A DNA stretch of 64,000 nt, from the NCBI GenBank assembly GCA_958496175.1, contig OY292275.1:1054001-1118000 (forward strand), read 5' to 3'. The translations under genes were made by a program, and so were the position numbers. The notes beneath the pieces are model-generated. The model made no database searches, had not been told where the DNA came from, and was given only the letters and a program-made list of their open reading frames with translations. This document shows, in pieces, positions 47,812 through 59,500 of this stretch; the first letter of the stretch is position 1, and each line of letters starts with the position of its first letter. This DNA comes from Sisyra terminalis (lineage: Eukaryota; Arthropoda; Insecta; Neuroptera; Sisyridae).

Positions 47812-49085
47812 AGGTAAATTTGCGACAGTGCGCAAAATTCGTCACCTGACCACGGGAATGGAGTATGCGGCGAAATTTATCCGTAAACGACGACGAGCAC
47901 AGGATACGAGCAAGGAAATTGGACATGAAATTGCTGTTTTGTTGCAATGTGCAAAAAGTTCTCGGGTGATTAAGTTGCACGAAGTTTTCGATACACGTAC
48001 GGAAGTGGCGTTGGTTTTGGAGTTGTAAGTTTGAGAGGACCAACATTTGTTGGAAAAGTTTTGGTTAATCGATTTTTTTTTTTTGTAGGGCTGCCGGTGG
48101 AGAGTTGCAAGGTGTTTTGGATACGGATGAATGTTTACCGGAAGCCACTGCTCGGAATGCAATGCAACAAATTTTGGAAGGTCTATGCTTTTTGCATGAC
48201 AGAAATGTGGCACATTTGGATTTGAAACCGCAGAATTTGTTGCTGACGTCGACGTATCCGTCACAGGAGGCGGCGATCAAGTTGTGCGATTTTGGAATAT
48301 CGCGAGTTATCGAAAAAGGGGTGGAGGTACGGGAGATTTTGGGAACGCCTGATTATGTGGCCCCGGAAATTTTAAGCTACGAGCCGATTAGTTTGGCGAC
48401 AGATATTTGGTCGGTTGGGGTATTGGCGTATGTGTTGTTAACCGGTTATTCACCATTCGGAGCCGACACCAAACAAGAAACCTACTTAAATATTTCCCAG
48501 TGCGAATTATCGTTTCCGCCCGAATTGTTTGGCGAAGTGTCGTCGCTAGCCCGAGAATTTATCAAGTCTACACTAGTCCTCGATCCACGAAAACGGCCAT
48601 CGGCCAAACAGTGCTTGGAGCATCCCTGGATCAAAAATAAACCAACATCCTCAAATCCACTATCTATTTCGCTGGATTCACTCGCGCATCCGTTGGACAG
48701 TGTAAATAACAAATTAATTTATTCGTCAGAAAAAATCAAACCGTTCACCAAGTCCGATAGCCTTACTCCGGCGTCACAACGCAAAAGTTACTCAAACCTA
48801 AAAGCCGACTCCTGCTCCACACCGGCGACCCAACGCAAAAGCTATCCGAATTTAACCACAGAAATCCCGCGACAAAACTACAACCAAAACGACCAAAACA
48901 TCGTAACGCCCACCAACCAACGGCAATACAATGCGGAAAATTCTCCGTCGCGTAACTATAGCGTATCGGCAACCTGTTTGTCGTGTGCGCAATGCGGCGC
49001 AACTTGTTGCCACCTGCATTTGCCGCACGGCACGCACAATGTCACAAAGCCAGTGATAACCGTGGACCGAGGTATTCTCTGTTAG
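47812..49085 (+). CDS. Drak: Drak, death-associated protein kinase-related Ser/Thr kinase (exons 47812-48024 and 48089-49085)
   Basis: This is a serine/threonine kinase of the DAPK family, STK17/Drak branch; fly Drak acts on myosin regulatory light chain and epithelial morphogenesis. Two exons joined by a 64-bp intron (GTAAGT...TTTTTGTAG) encode, with the proposed exon 1, 414 residues. Visible kinase elements (model numbering): RGKFATV loop at 12-18, AAK lysine K33, alpha-C glutamate E51 (HEIAVL), HLDLKPQN with D127 and N132, DFG at 150-152, TPDYVAPE ending at 176, TDIWSVGVL, and HPWI near 261-264. KLCDFGISR and SPFGADTKQET are especially Drak-like. The tail (about 265-414) has no CaM-binding or ankyrin/death domains, as usual for this branch. 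It holds near-repeats TPASQRKSYSNL and TPATQRKSYPNL and a Cys-rich end (CLSCAQCGATCC) finishing -GILC. Stop TAG is at 49083-49085. The first loop glycine is absent, as in fly Drak. Confidence 0.95.
48025..48088 (+). other. Drak intron 2
   Basis: A 64-bp GT-AG intron splits a leucine codon (TT|G), phase 2. The donor is GTAAGT and the acceptor follows a run of T's (TTTTTGTAG). It interrupts the frame between VALVLE and AAGGEL, which are contiguous in related kinases, so the call is secure. Confidence 0.93.
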
Positions 49086-49314
49086 CAAATCGAGCGCTGG
49101 ATATGTCGAATATCCTAACTAGCATTCAATGTAATTGTAAAGCAAAAAGAAATATTATCAATATAATTATCCGTTACAATTTGGATAATCCGTACAAAAG
49201 TGCCTATAACATAAGATCTAGAAATGTGATTACAGATATTGTAAGCTACAAGCTCTCGTACTAGTAGTTTACTATTTACATAATTTAAATATATTTAAAC
49301 GTTTGAATGTTTTA

Positions 49315-49320
49315 AATAAA
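49315..49320 (+). terminator. Polyadenylation signal of Drak
   Basis: AATAAA lies 230 bp after the Drak stop codon, in an AT-rich 3' untranslated region starting at 49086. A T-rich stretch at 49360-49378 could be the downstream element. No other gene lies near on the + strand. Confidence 0.55.
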
Positions 49321-49634
49321 TCGTATGATTTAATGACTTATAATTTAAATGTAGTTTGTGTTTTTTTTTTTTTTTTTAATATAAATTGTCTTTTTACTTA
49401 GGGTGAGGGGAGGTAGCCTAGATAGTTGTGTAAAATTGAGTTTTTCTTTTGGTTTATCAAGTACTCATTTAGTTGAGGAATTTGTACTATAATTTGTGTA
49501 AGACGTTGCTCTACCTCACCTACCACAAAAAAAAAACAAATAGTTTACATCTTATATAGAGCTGGAGGATGCTACTTTAGAATTTAACTAAATATTTTAC
49601 TGATTTACAATTAGCAATAAATAAATAATTAAAT
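49321..49634. other. Intergenic sequence after Drak
   Basis: AT-rich, with the left target copy TTAAATAG (49627-49634) of the adjacent foldback element. Nothing else is recognised. Confidence 0.5.
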
Positions 49635-50630
49635 AGTAGACTGATTCAAAAAAAAAAATGATGATTTTTTTTTCTTAATTATATCGAAAATATTGTTGGG
49701 AATGACGAAAAAAAATTATGTGAAAGTTTAAGCTCTTTTCGAACAAATTTCGATTTTCCATTGAAATAACATGGGAACAATATTCTCTTGCACTTTGGAA
49801 TTTTGTAGCTCACGTTGGTGACAATATTTCGGAATGACCAAGAGATATTTTTGTAGAAAATTGAACGATCTACAAAAAAGGTCTTTGTACAAGTTTTTGA
49901 TATATTTATTCCTTCAAAAGTTATTCGAGGTCAAAGTTGAACTCAAGAGAAATTTTAATATTTTTACAATTTTTTGACGCAACCGTTCAATTTTGTGAGA
50001 AAATTTTATAAGACATTTTTTGTAGAATACTTTTTTTTCTATAGCTTATCTCTATAAAAGTTTTTGATATTTTTCACAGGTCCTAAGTTATTTAATTAAA
50101 ATAAAAAAAATAATTTTTATGTTAAAAATATAATAATTCAGGGAATTTTCAGTTTAATGCAAATAACCTGTGAAAAATATCAAAAACTTTTATAGAGATA
50201 AGTTACAGGAAAAAAAGTGCTCTACAAAAAATGTCCTATGAAATTTTCTCATAAAATTGATGGTTGCGTCAAAAAATTGAAATAATATTAAAATTTCTCT
50301 TTAGTTCAACTTTGACCTCGAATAACTTTTGAAGGAATAAATAAATCTAAAACTTGTACGAGACCTTTTTTGTAGAGCGTTCAATTTTCTACAAGAATAT
50401 ACCTTGGACAATTCGAAATATTGTCATTAACGTGAGCTACAAAATTCCAAAGTGCAAGAGAATATTGTTCCCATGTTATTTAAAATGGAAAATCGAAATT
50501 TGCAATGCGGCACCTCTTAATATTAATATTAACAGCTTAAACTTTCACAGGATTATTTTCTGTCATTCCCAACAATATTTTCGATATAATTTAGAAAAAA
50601 AAATCATCATTTTTTTTTTGAATCAGTCTA
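49635..50630. mobile_element. 1-kb foldback transposon with 8-bp target duplication
   Basis: TTAAATAG is duplicated at 49627-49634 and 50631-50638. The 996-bp element starts TAGACTGATTC and ends GAATCAGTCTA. Almost all of it is inverted repeat: two arms of roughly 480 bp meet near 50130, sharing AATATTGTTGGGAATGAC, GTAGCTCACGTT and TTTGACCTCGAATAAC-type blocks. No transposase is present. An 8-bp duplication is compatible with hAT- or MULE-related foldbacks; the superfamily is not settled. Confidence 0.85.
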
Positions 50631-50638
50631 TTAAATAG

Positions 50639-51578
50639 GCTGTTGTATCTCCAATATTTATACATGGAATATGTAAATAGTGTGATTATATAAAGAAGTA
50701 AAAATATCAAAAGTGCCTATAAATTCTGAGGGTAGATGATAATAGATTTTGTTATCAATGAATGTTATTTGTGTGGGCGTGTTTAATAGAATTGTATCCG
50801 TACTGATGCTTTACCAAAATTATTTGTATTTTTCATTTACTTACGAATTGAATTTTTCATTTATCAAAGAATGCATTTTTGTTATTTTTCTTTTTCGATT
50901 CAATTTTATGATAATTTCTGAACCAAAATCGGTCGATTAGACCAAATAAAAATTGGTATATAACGAAACTAAAATCAACTGTATAGATGAATTTATTTTT
51001 GGTCAAAGTTTTGGGTGGTGTATTTTGAAAAAGGACTATAAGGACAATCGTCAATACAAAATCATATCTACAATCCAAACTTTGTGCCTGCATAATTAAT
51101 AAAAAAATATGATGTGTTACCCAATAGGAAAATACTGCCGTTTATTGTAAAAAGCAAATTAAAGTATTATCTTCGATTTCTACGTATGTAATATGTACAT
51201 TGTACATCCCCAGTGAAATGCATTAATTTATTTTAGTTGTATGTTTGTATAAATACTTATTACTTTTTGCCTCACTATATAACTTACGATAATATAAAAT
51301 TCAAAATACTAAAGATGAGCCAAAGTTTGATTTATTTTCCGCCATGAAAAATAATTTTTGCAAATAAAACACATGTTTTTTTTTTTGTCTCTACTTTTTA
51401 GCCATTTTATTTTCTGTAATATACACTACGTTTATGTATATATGAATTAAATATATACATAGAAATTAGCTGATAACTCTGTAAATTAAATAAGTTAATT
51501 CTCTGTATTTGTCATAATAAATTTAGTTTCAAAAAATAAAAAAAAAAAAAACGTTGGGTTTGTTAATTTTTTTGCAGC
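50639..51578. other. Intergenic sequence between convergent Drak and MEIOB
   Basis: AT-rich with no recognised gene. On the - strand an AATAAA at about 51408-51413 could serve MEIOB, about 165 bp past its stop. Confidence 0.4.
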
Positions 51579-53290
51579 TTAAAATAATGGAATTTTATTT
51601 GCGACATTTTGTAACTCGACTGGATTGCAGGAAACCATATAAACTTTAACGTTTTTGCTGTTTTTTCGCGAAATTAAAAGTTTAACTTCGCAACGTTCGA
51701 GCAAAAATTTCCATTTCAATTGATCCCGTTCGGTTTGCGACATAGTCTTGAACTGTTCCGGCTAAAAAAGTTAATAAAATCAAAATTTACGTAACTTTTT
51801 TTAAAATATTAATTTTGCCATACGGTGCACTCGAAAATATTAACGGCAGCATTTCCGGATAGTAAAACGTTGGTCAATTCTCCAGTATGGTCGCTGAGAT
51901 CAACGCGTAAATCAAATCCAATAATTGGAGCAATCTGTTCCGAACCAGATCCGGCTGGACATTCCAAATTAAAACACGCCCCAATTTGATCGCTAACTTT
52001 TCCATTGCAAATTCCACTAAAAATTTAAAACACCTGTATACGGTATACCTGTAATAATTACTCAATCTAACCAATGTAACGATAACACCAAATCTTCGGT
52101 TAAATCCATTCTAACGATAGCACAAAGTGCAACACAAGTAAAGTCTTCCTGACCATTTTCATCGCGCATTGCACCAATTCTTTGCTGTATATTTGCCAAA
52201 CTTAGAATATTTCGAATCGATTGCACTAAAATTCATTGAAATAAATCCTCAAGGTTTAAGTTTAATCTTTCCCAACTTACAGTCAGGCATGGCCATATCA
52301 ATTTTACTAAAAGTGCTTTTAGTTTGCGAAGCCATCACGTTCATATATTGAATCAAATCTCGGGTCTCATCAATCAATGGATCTACTGTCACCAAAGTTT
52401 TAAAACTAAAATTGATGACTGATCGAATTTTGTAGTCAACTCGAGCGTTTACGATAAAAAGAACCGTTTTTCTTGGTTCCCATTGCGATGCCCTACAACC
52501 AAATTAATCAAGACCAATCATTCCATTTATTTCATAGAGATCTACCGATTGATAATTTCTTTTTCCCACAAGGAAATCGAAAATCCTTGATGCGTCTGAT
52601 CCTGTAAAATCACCTCTCGAACTTCCAACGATTTTTTGTCCCGAGAAGTAACAGTTTTGATCGGACCAATCGTTCGAATCCCAACCAAAAGATCCACATA
52701 AGATCCTTTCATGTTTTTTGCATTGGTTTCAATATCGTTCAACGAAAAAACACCTGGAAAAAAGTCATTTAAAATAATTATCAAACAAAAAAATGCTATA
52801 ATACCTTTTAAATTCTTTGTAGGGATATGCAATAATTTTTTATAGTACTCATAGTTATCTCCATCATGTATCACCATTTCAGATTGTCCTTCGTTGAAGA
52901 TCAGAGAAAACGGTGACGTAACGTCGGGGGCGTAGGCCTCATTTCGGTCTCCAATACTGCGAACTTTGACTTCAGCACGAATAAGATCAACTAAAATGCA
53001 AGAGGGGTGGCAGTGGAAAAAGTAACCGTTACAAGGAAATAATTACCAACGTCTCCAACTTGGAAAGATTCGTCGAGGGTTTTAATATACGTAGCACTTC
53101 CCCAACAAGTTACGTTGGTGAATTGCTGCACTGAATCGCGAAAAGTAAAGGACCAAACACCACGTGGGGGCTTACTACCGGATGACGCGAACTCCTTGAA
53201 ACTTCGCTTTGCGATTATTACTCCGACAATCAATGAGTTGATGACATTAACATCCAATTCTTTAAGTTCCAAACGAGCAACCGAATTCAT
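51579..53290 (-). CDS. MEIOB: MEIOB orthologue, meiosis-specific protein with OB domains (7 exons)
   Basis: MEIOB is an RPA1-related single-stranded-DNA-binding protein that, with SPATA22 in mammals, stabilises recombination intermediates; the fly relative is hold'em. Exons on the - strand: 53290-53047, 52990-52805, 52753-52546, 52492-52281, 52225-52072, 52016-51824, 51761-51579. All six introns are GT-AG and 51-62 bp, and phases agree, giving 459 residues against about 440-470 in vertebrates. Family-like stretches: WSFTFRDSVQQFTNVTCWGS and YIKTLDESFQVGD in OB1; DNYEYYKKLLHIP and SYVDLLVGIRTIGPIKTVTS in OB2; DLSDHTGELTNVLLSGNA and LKWKFLLERCEVKL in OB3. A four-cysteine motif, C335-x2-C338 and C349-x4-C354, sits where MEIOB and RPA1 have a zinc ribbon. 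The start MNSVARLELKELDVN is the only upstream ATG in frame. The gene looks intact. RPA1 itself is less likely: there is no N-terminal RPA70N domain and the length is too short. Confidence 0.93.
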
Positions 53291-53571
53291 TTTTAATTAG
53301 CTAATAAATCTTATACAAATATCAAATGGAGTCCGAAAAGTTATTCAATGTTAGGCAATTGTTATTTGTAAACAATCGATATTCAACTGTTTTCATTGTT
53401 TTGTTAAATATGTGGTCAATTCAAAATCACATTACTATCCAAAAATTCACATTTATCTACTCATCCTTTACTATATATTCTAATAAAAAAAAAATATCAA
53501 AATCATTCTTTATTCAACAATGTTAGGAGTATATGAATTTGTGGTTGATTTTCAGCATTTTGATGGACGAT
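53291..53571. promoter_or_regulatory. MEIOB upstream region squeezed against the satellite
   Basis: Only 281 bp separate the MEIOB start codon from the first satellite monomer, so any compact promoter must lie here or in the satellite. I see no clear TATA/initiator pair on the - strand. The sequence is AT-rich. Confidence 0.3.
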
Positions 53572-56500
53572 TTCAACCCTTAAACGTGGTTTGTTTTGGG
53601 AAAAATTTGCACAGCATGTACAGATAGACTTGTACTTTCGATTGGCATCCTAAAAAAAATTTTTTTTATTTGACCATTTTCGTGAAAAATCAAATATGGT
53701 TAACCCACGGTTTTTTTTGGCGAAAAATCTTTTTGTCTCGAAATCGAAAAAGATTGTTATATTATCGTTCTATACATTGTTACGAACCCGAAACTGCCTT
53801 TGGTTCGAAAATCAACCCTTATATAACAATGGTACATGCAATTGTTGAAGAAGCCACGTTCGTCTCTCCCTCTTAGTGGGAAGTATGCATCCCTTCAAAC
53901 TGCATGTTCAACCCTTAAACGTGGTTTGTTTTGGGAAAAATTTGCACAGCATGTACAGATAGACTTGTACTTTCGATTGGCATCCTAAAAAAAAATTTTT
54001 TTTATTTGACCATTTTCGTGAAAAATCAACGATGGTTAACCCACGGTTTTTTTTGGCGAAAAATCTTTTTGTCTCGAAATCGAAAAAGATTGTTATATTT
54101 TCGTTCTATTCATTGTAACGAACCCGAAACTGCCTTTGGTTCGAAAATCAACCCTTATATAACAATGGTACATGCAATTGTTGAAGAAGCCACGTTCGTC
54201 TCTCCCTCTTAGTGGGAAGTATGCATCCCTTCAAACTGCATGTTCAACCCTTAAACGAGGTTTGTTTTGGGAAAAATTTGCACAGCATGTCCAGATAGAC
54301 TTGTACTTTCGATTGGCATCCTAAAAAAAATTTTTTTTATTTGACCATTTTCGTGAAAAATCAACGATGGTTAACCCACGGTTTTTTTTGGCGAAAAATC
54401 TTTTTGTCTCGAAATCGAAAAAGATTGTTATATTTTCGTTCTATACATTGTTACGAACCCGAAACTGCCTTTGGTTCGAAAATCAACCCTTATATAACAA
54501 TGGTACATGCAATTGTTGAAGAAGCCACGTTCGTCTCTCCCTCTTAGTGGGAAGTATGCATCCCTTCAAACTACATGTTCAACCCTTTAACGTGGTTTGT
54601 TTTGGGAAAAATTTGCACAGCATGTACAGATAGACTTGTACTTTCGATTGGCATCCTAAAAAAAAATTTTTTTTATTTGACCATTTTCGTGAAAAATCAA
54701 CGATGGTTAACCCACGGTTTTTTTGGCGAAAAATCTTATTGTCTCGAAATCGAAAAAGATTGTTATATTTTCGTTCTATACATTGTTACGAACCCGAAAC
54801 TGCCTTTGGTTCGAAAATCAACCCTTATATAACAATGGTACATGCAATTGTTGAAGAAGCCACGTTCGTCTCTCCCTCTTAGTGGGAAGTATGCATCCCT
54901 TCAAACTACATGTTCAACCCTTTAACGTGGTTTGTTTTGGGAAAAATTTGCACAGCATGTACAGATAGACTTGTACTTTCGATTGGCATCCTAAAAAAAA
55001 ATTTTTTTTATTTGACCATTTTCGTGAAAAATCAACGATGGTTAACCCACGGTTTTTTTTGGCGAAAAATCTTTTTGTCTCGAAATCGAAAAAGATTGTT
55101 ATATTTTCGTTCTATACATTGTTACGAACCCGAAACTGCCTTTGGTTCGAAAATCAACCCTTATATAACAATGGTACATGCAATTGTTGAAGAAGCCACG
55201 TTCGTCTCTCCCTCTTAGTGGGAAGTATGCATCCCTTCAAACTACATGTTCAACCCTTTAACGTGGTTTGTTTTGGGAAAAATTTGCACAGCATGTACAG
55301 ATAGACTTGTACTTTCGATTGGCATCCTAAAAAAAATTTTTTTTTATTTGACCATTTTCGTGAAAAATCAACGATGGTTAACCCACGGTTTTTTTGGCGA
55401 AAAATCTTATTGTCTCGAAATCGAAAAAGATTGTTATATTTTCGTTCTATACATTGTTACGAACCCGAAACTGCCTTTGGTTCGAAAATCAACCCTTATA
55501 TAACAATGGTACATGCAATTGTTGAAGAAGCCACGTTCGTCTCTCCCTCTTAGTGGGAAGTATGCATCCCTTCAAACTACATGTTCAACCCTTTAACGTG
55601 GTTTGTTTTGGGAAAAATTTGCACAGCATGTACAGATAGACTTGTACTTTCGATTGGCATCCTAAAAAAAAATTTTTTTTATTTGACCATTTTCGTGAAA
55701 AATCAACGATGGTTAACCCACGGTTTTTTTGGCGAAAAATCTTATTGTCTCGAAATCGAAAAAGATTGTTATATTTTCGTTCTATACATTGTTACGAACC
55801 CGAAACTGCCTTTGGTTCGAAAATCAACCCTTATATAACAATGGTACATGCAATTGTTGAAGAAGCCACGTTCGTCTCTCCCTCTTAGTGGGAAGTATGC
55901 ATCCCTTCAAACTACATGTTCAACCCTTTAACGTGGTTTGTTTTGGGAAAAATTTGCACAGCATGTACAGATAGACTTGTACTTTCGATTGGCATCCTAA
56001 AAAAAAATTTTTTTTATTTGACCATTTTCGTGAAAAATCAACGATGGTTAACCCACGGTTTTTTTTGGCGAAAAATCTTTTTGTCTCGAAATCGAAAAAG
56101 ATTGTTATATTTTCGTTCTATACATTGTTACGAACCCGAAACTGCCTTTGGTTCGAAAATCAACCCTTATATAACAATGGTACATGCAATTGTTGAAGAA
56201 GCCACGTTCGTCTCTCCCTCTTAGTGGGAAGTATGCATCCCTTCAAACTACATGTTCAACCCTTTAACGTGGTTTGTTTTGGGAAAAATTTGCACAGCAT
56301 GTACAGATAGACTTGTACTTTCGATTGGCATCCTAAAAAAAATTTTTTTTTATTTGACCATTTTCGTGAAAAATCAACGATGGTTAACCCACGGTTTTTT
56401 TGGCGAAAAATCTTATTGTCTCGAAATCGAAAAAGATTGTTATATTTTCGTTCTATACATTGTTACGAACCCGAAACTGCCTTTGGTTCGAAAATCAACC

Positions 56501-59500
56501 CTTATATAACAATGGTACATGCAATTGTTGAAGAAGCCACGTTCGTCTCTCCCTCTTAGTGGGAAGTATGCATCCCTTCAAACTACATGTTCAACCCTTT
56601 AACGTGGTTTGTTTTGGGAAAAATTTGCACAGCATGTACAGATAGACTTGTACTTTCGATTGGCATCCTAAAAAAAAATTTTTTTTATTTGACCATTTTC
56701 GTGAAAAATCAACGATGGTTAACCCACGGTTTTTTTTGGCGAAAAATCTTTTTGTCTCGAAATCGAAAAAGATTGTTATATTTTCGTTCTATTCATTGTA
56801 ACGAACCCGAAACTGCCTTTGGTTCGAAAATCAACCCTTATATAACAATGGTACATGCAATTGTTGAAGAAGCCACGTTCGTCTCTCCCTCTTAGTGGGA
56901 AGTATGCATCCCTTCAAACTGCATGTTCAACCCTTAAACGAGGTTTGTTTTGGGAAAAATTTGCACAGCATGTACAGATAGACTTGTACTTTCGATTGGC
57001 ATCCTAAAAAAAATTTTTTTTATTTGACCATTTTCGTGAAAAATCAACGATGGTTAACCCACGGTTTTTTTGGCGAAAAATCTTATTGTCTCGAAATCGA
57101 AAAAGATTGTTATATTTTCGTTCTATACATTGTTACGAACCCGAAACTGCCTTTGGTTCGAAAATCAACCCTTATATAACAATGGTACATGCAATTGTTG
57201 AAGAAGCCACGTTCGTCTCTCCCTCTTAGTGGGAAGTATGCATCCCTTCAAACTACATGTTCAACCCTTTAACGTGGTTTGTTTTGGGAAAAATTTGCAC
57301 AGCATGTACAGATAGACTTGTACTTTCGATTGGCATCCTAAAAAAAAATTTTTTTTATTTGACCATTTTCGTGAAAAATCAACGATGGTTAACCCACGGT
57401 TTTTTTTGGCGAAAAATCTTTTTGTCTCGAAATCGAAAAAGATTGTTATATTTTCGTTCTATACATTGTTACGAACCCGAAACTGCCTTTGGTTCGAAAA
57501 TCAACCCTTATATAACAATGGTACATGCAATTGTTGAAGAAGCCACGTTCGTCTCTCCCTCTTAGTGGGAAGTATGCATCCCTTCAAACTACATGTTCAA
57601 CCCTTTAACGTGGTTTGTTTTGGGAAAAATTTGCACAGCATGTACAGATAGACTTGTACTTTCGATTGGCATCCTAAAAAAAAATTTTTTTTATTTGACC
57701 ATTTTCGTGAAAAATCAACGATGGTTAACCCACGGTTTTTTTTGGCGAAAAATCTTTTTGTCTCGAAATCGAAAAAGATTGTTATATTTTCGTTCTATAC
57801 ATTGTTACGAACCCGAAACTGCCTTTGGTTCGAAAATCAACCCTTATATAACAATGGTACATGCAATTGTTGAAGAAGCCACGTTCGTCTCTCCCTCTTA
57901 GTGGGAAGTATGCATCCCTTCAAACTACATGTTCAACCCTTTAACGTGGTTTGTTTTGGGAAAAATTTGCACAGCATGTACAGATAGACTTGTACTTTCG
58001 ATTGGCATCCTAAAAAAAATTTTTTTTTATTTGACCATTTTCGTGAAAAATCAACGATGGTTAACCCACGGTTTTTTTGGCGAAAAATCTTATTGTCTCG
58101 AAATCGAAAAAGATTGTTATATTTTCGTTCTATACATTGTTACGAACCCGAAACTGCCTTTGGTTCGAAAATCAACCCTTATATAACAATGGTACATGCA
58201 ATTGTTGAAGAAGCCACGTTCGTCTCTCCCTCTTAGTGGGAAGTATGCATCCCTTCAAACTACATGTTCAACCCTTTAACGTGGTTTGTTTTGGGAAAAA
58301 TTTGCACAGCATGTACAGATAGACTTGTACTTTCGATTGGCATCCTAAAAAAAAATTTTTTTTATTTGACCATTTTCGTGAAAAATCAACGATGGTTAAC
58401 CCACGGTTTTTTTTGGCGAAAAATCTTTTTGTCTCGAAATCGAAAAAGATTGTTATATTTTCGTTCTATTCATTGTAACGAACCCGAAACTGCCTTTGGT
58501 TCGAAAATCAACCCTTATATAACAATGGTACATGCAATTGTTGAAGAAGCCACGTTCGTCTCTCCCTCTTAGTGGGAAGTATGCATCCCTTCAAACTGCA
58601 TGTTCAACCCTTAAACGAGGTTTGTTTTGGGAAAAATTTGCACAGCATGTACAGATAGACTTGTACTTTCGATTGGCATCCTAAAAAAAATTTTTTTTAT
58701 TTGACCATTTTCGTGAAAAATCAACGATGGTTAACCCACGGTTTTTTTTGGCGAAAAATCTTTTTGTCTCGAAATCGAAAAAGATTGTTATATTTTCGTT
58801 CTATACATTGTTACGAACCCGAAACTGCCTTTGGTTCGAAAATCAACCCTTATATAACAATGGTACATGCAATTGTTGAAGAAGCCACGTTCGTCTCTCC
58901 CTCTTAGTGGGAAGTATGCATCCCTTCAAACTACATGTTCAACCCTTTAACGTGGTTTGTTTTGGGAAAAATTTGCACAGCATGTACAGATAGACTTGTA
59001 CTTTCGATTGGCATCCTAAAAAAAAATTTTTTTTATTTGACCATTTTCGTGAAAAATCAACGATGGTTAACCCACGGTTTTTTTTGGCGAAAAATCTTTT
59101 TGTCTCGAAATCGAAAAAGATTGTTATATTTTCGTTCTATACATTGTTACGAACCCGAAACTGCCTTTGGTTCGAAAATCAACCCTTATATAACAATGGT
59201 ACATGCAATTGTTGAAGAAGCCACGTTCGTCTCTCCCTCTTAGTGGGAAGTATGCATCCCTTCAAACTACATGTTCAACCCTTTAACGTGGTTTGTTTTG
59301 GGAAAAATTTGCACAGCATGTACAGATAGACTTGTACTTTCGATTGGCATCCTAAAAAAAATTTTTTTTTATTTGACCATTTTCGTGAAAAATCAACGAT
59401 GGTTAACCCACGGTTTTTTTGGCGAAAAATCTTATTGTCTCGAAATCGAAAAAGATTGTTATATTTTCGTTCTATACATTGTTACGAACCCGAAACTGCC

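Noticed and set aside
47741..49088. Reverse-strand and out-of-frame open frames over the Drak exons
   Set aside because: They are shadows of the real kinase exons, whose frame carries all kinase motifs.
51579..53290. RPA1 (RpA-70) identity for the - strand gene
   Set aside because: Length, absence of an RPA70N domain and closer agreement with MEIOB-type OB segments favour MEIOB.
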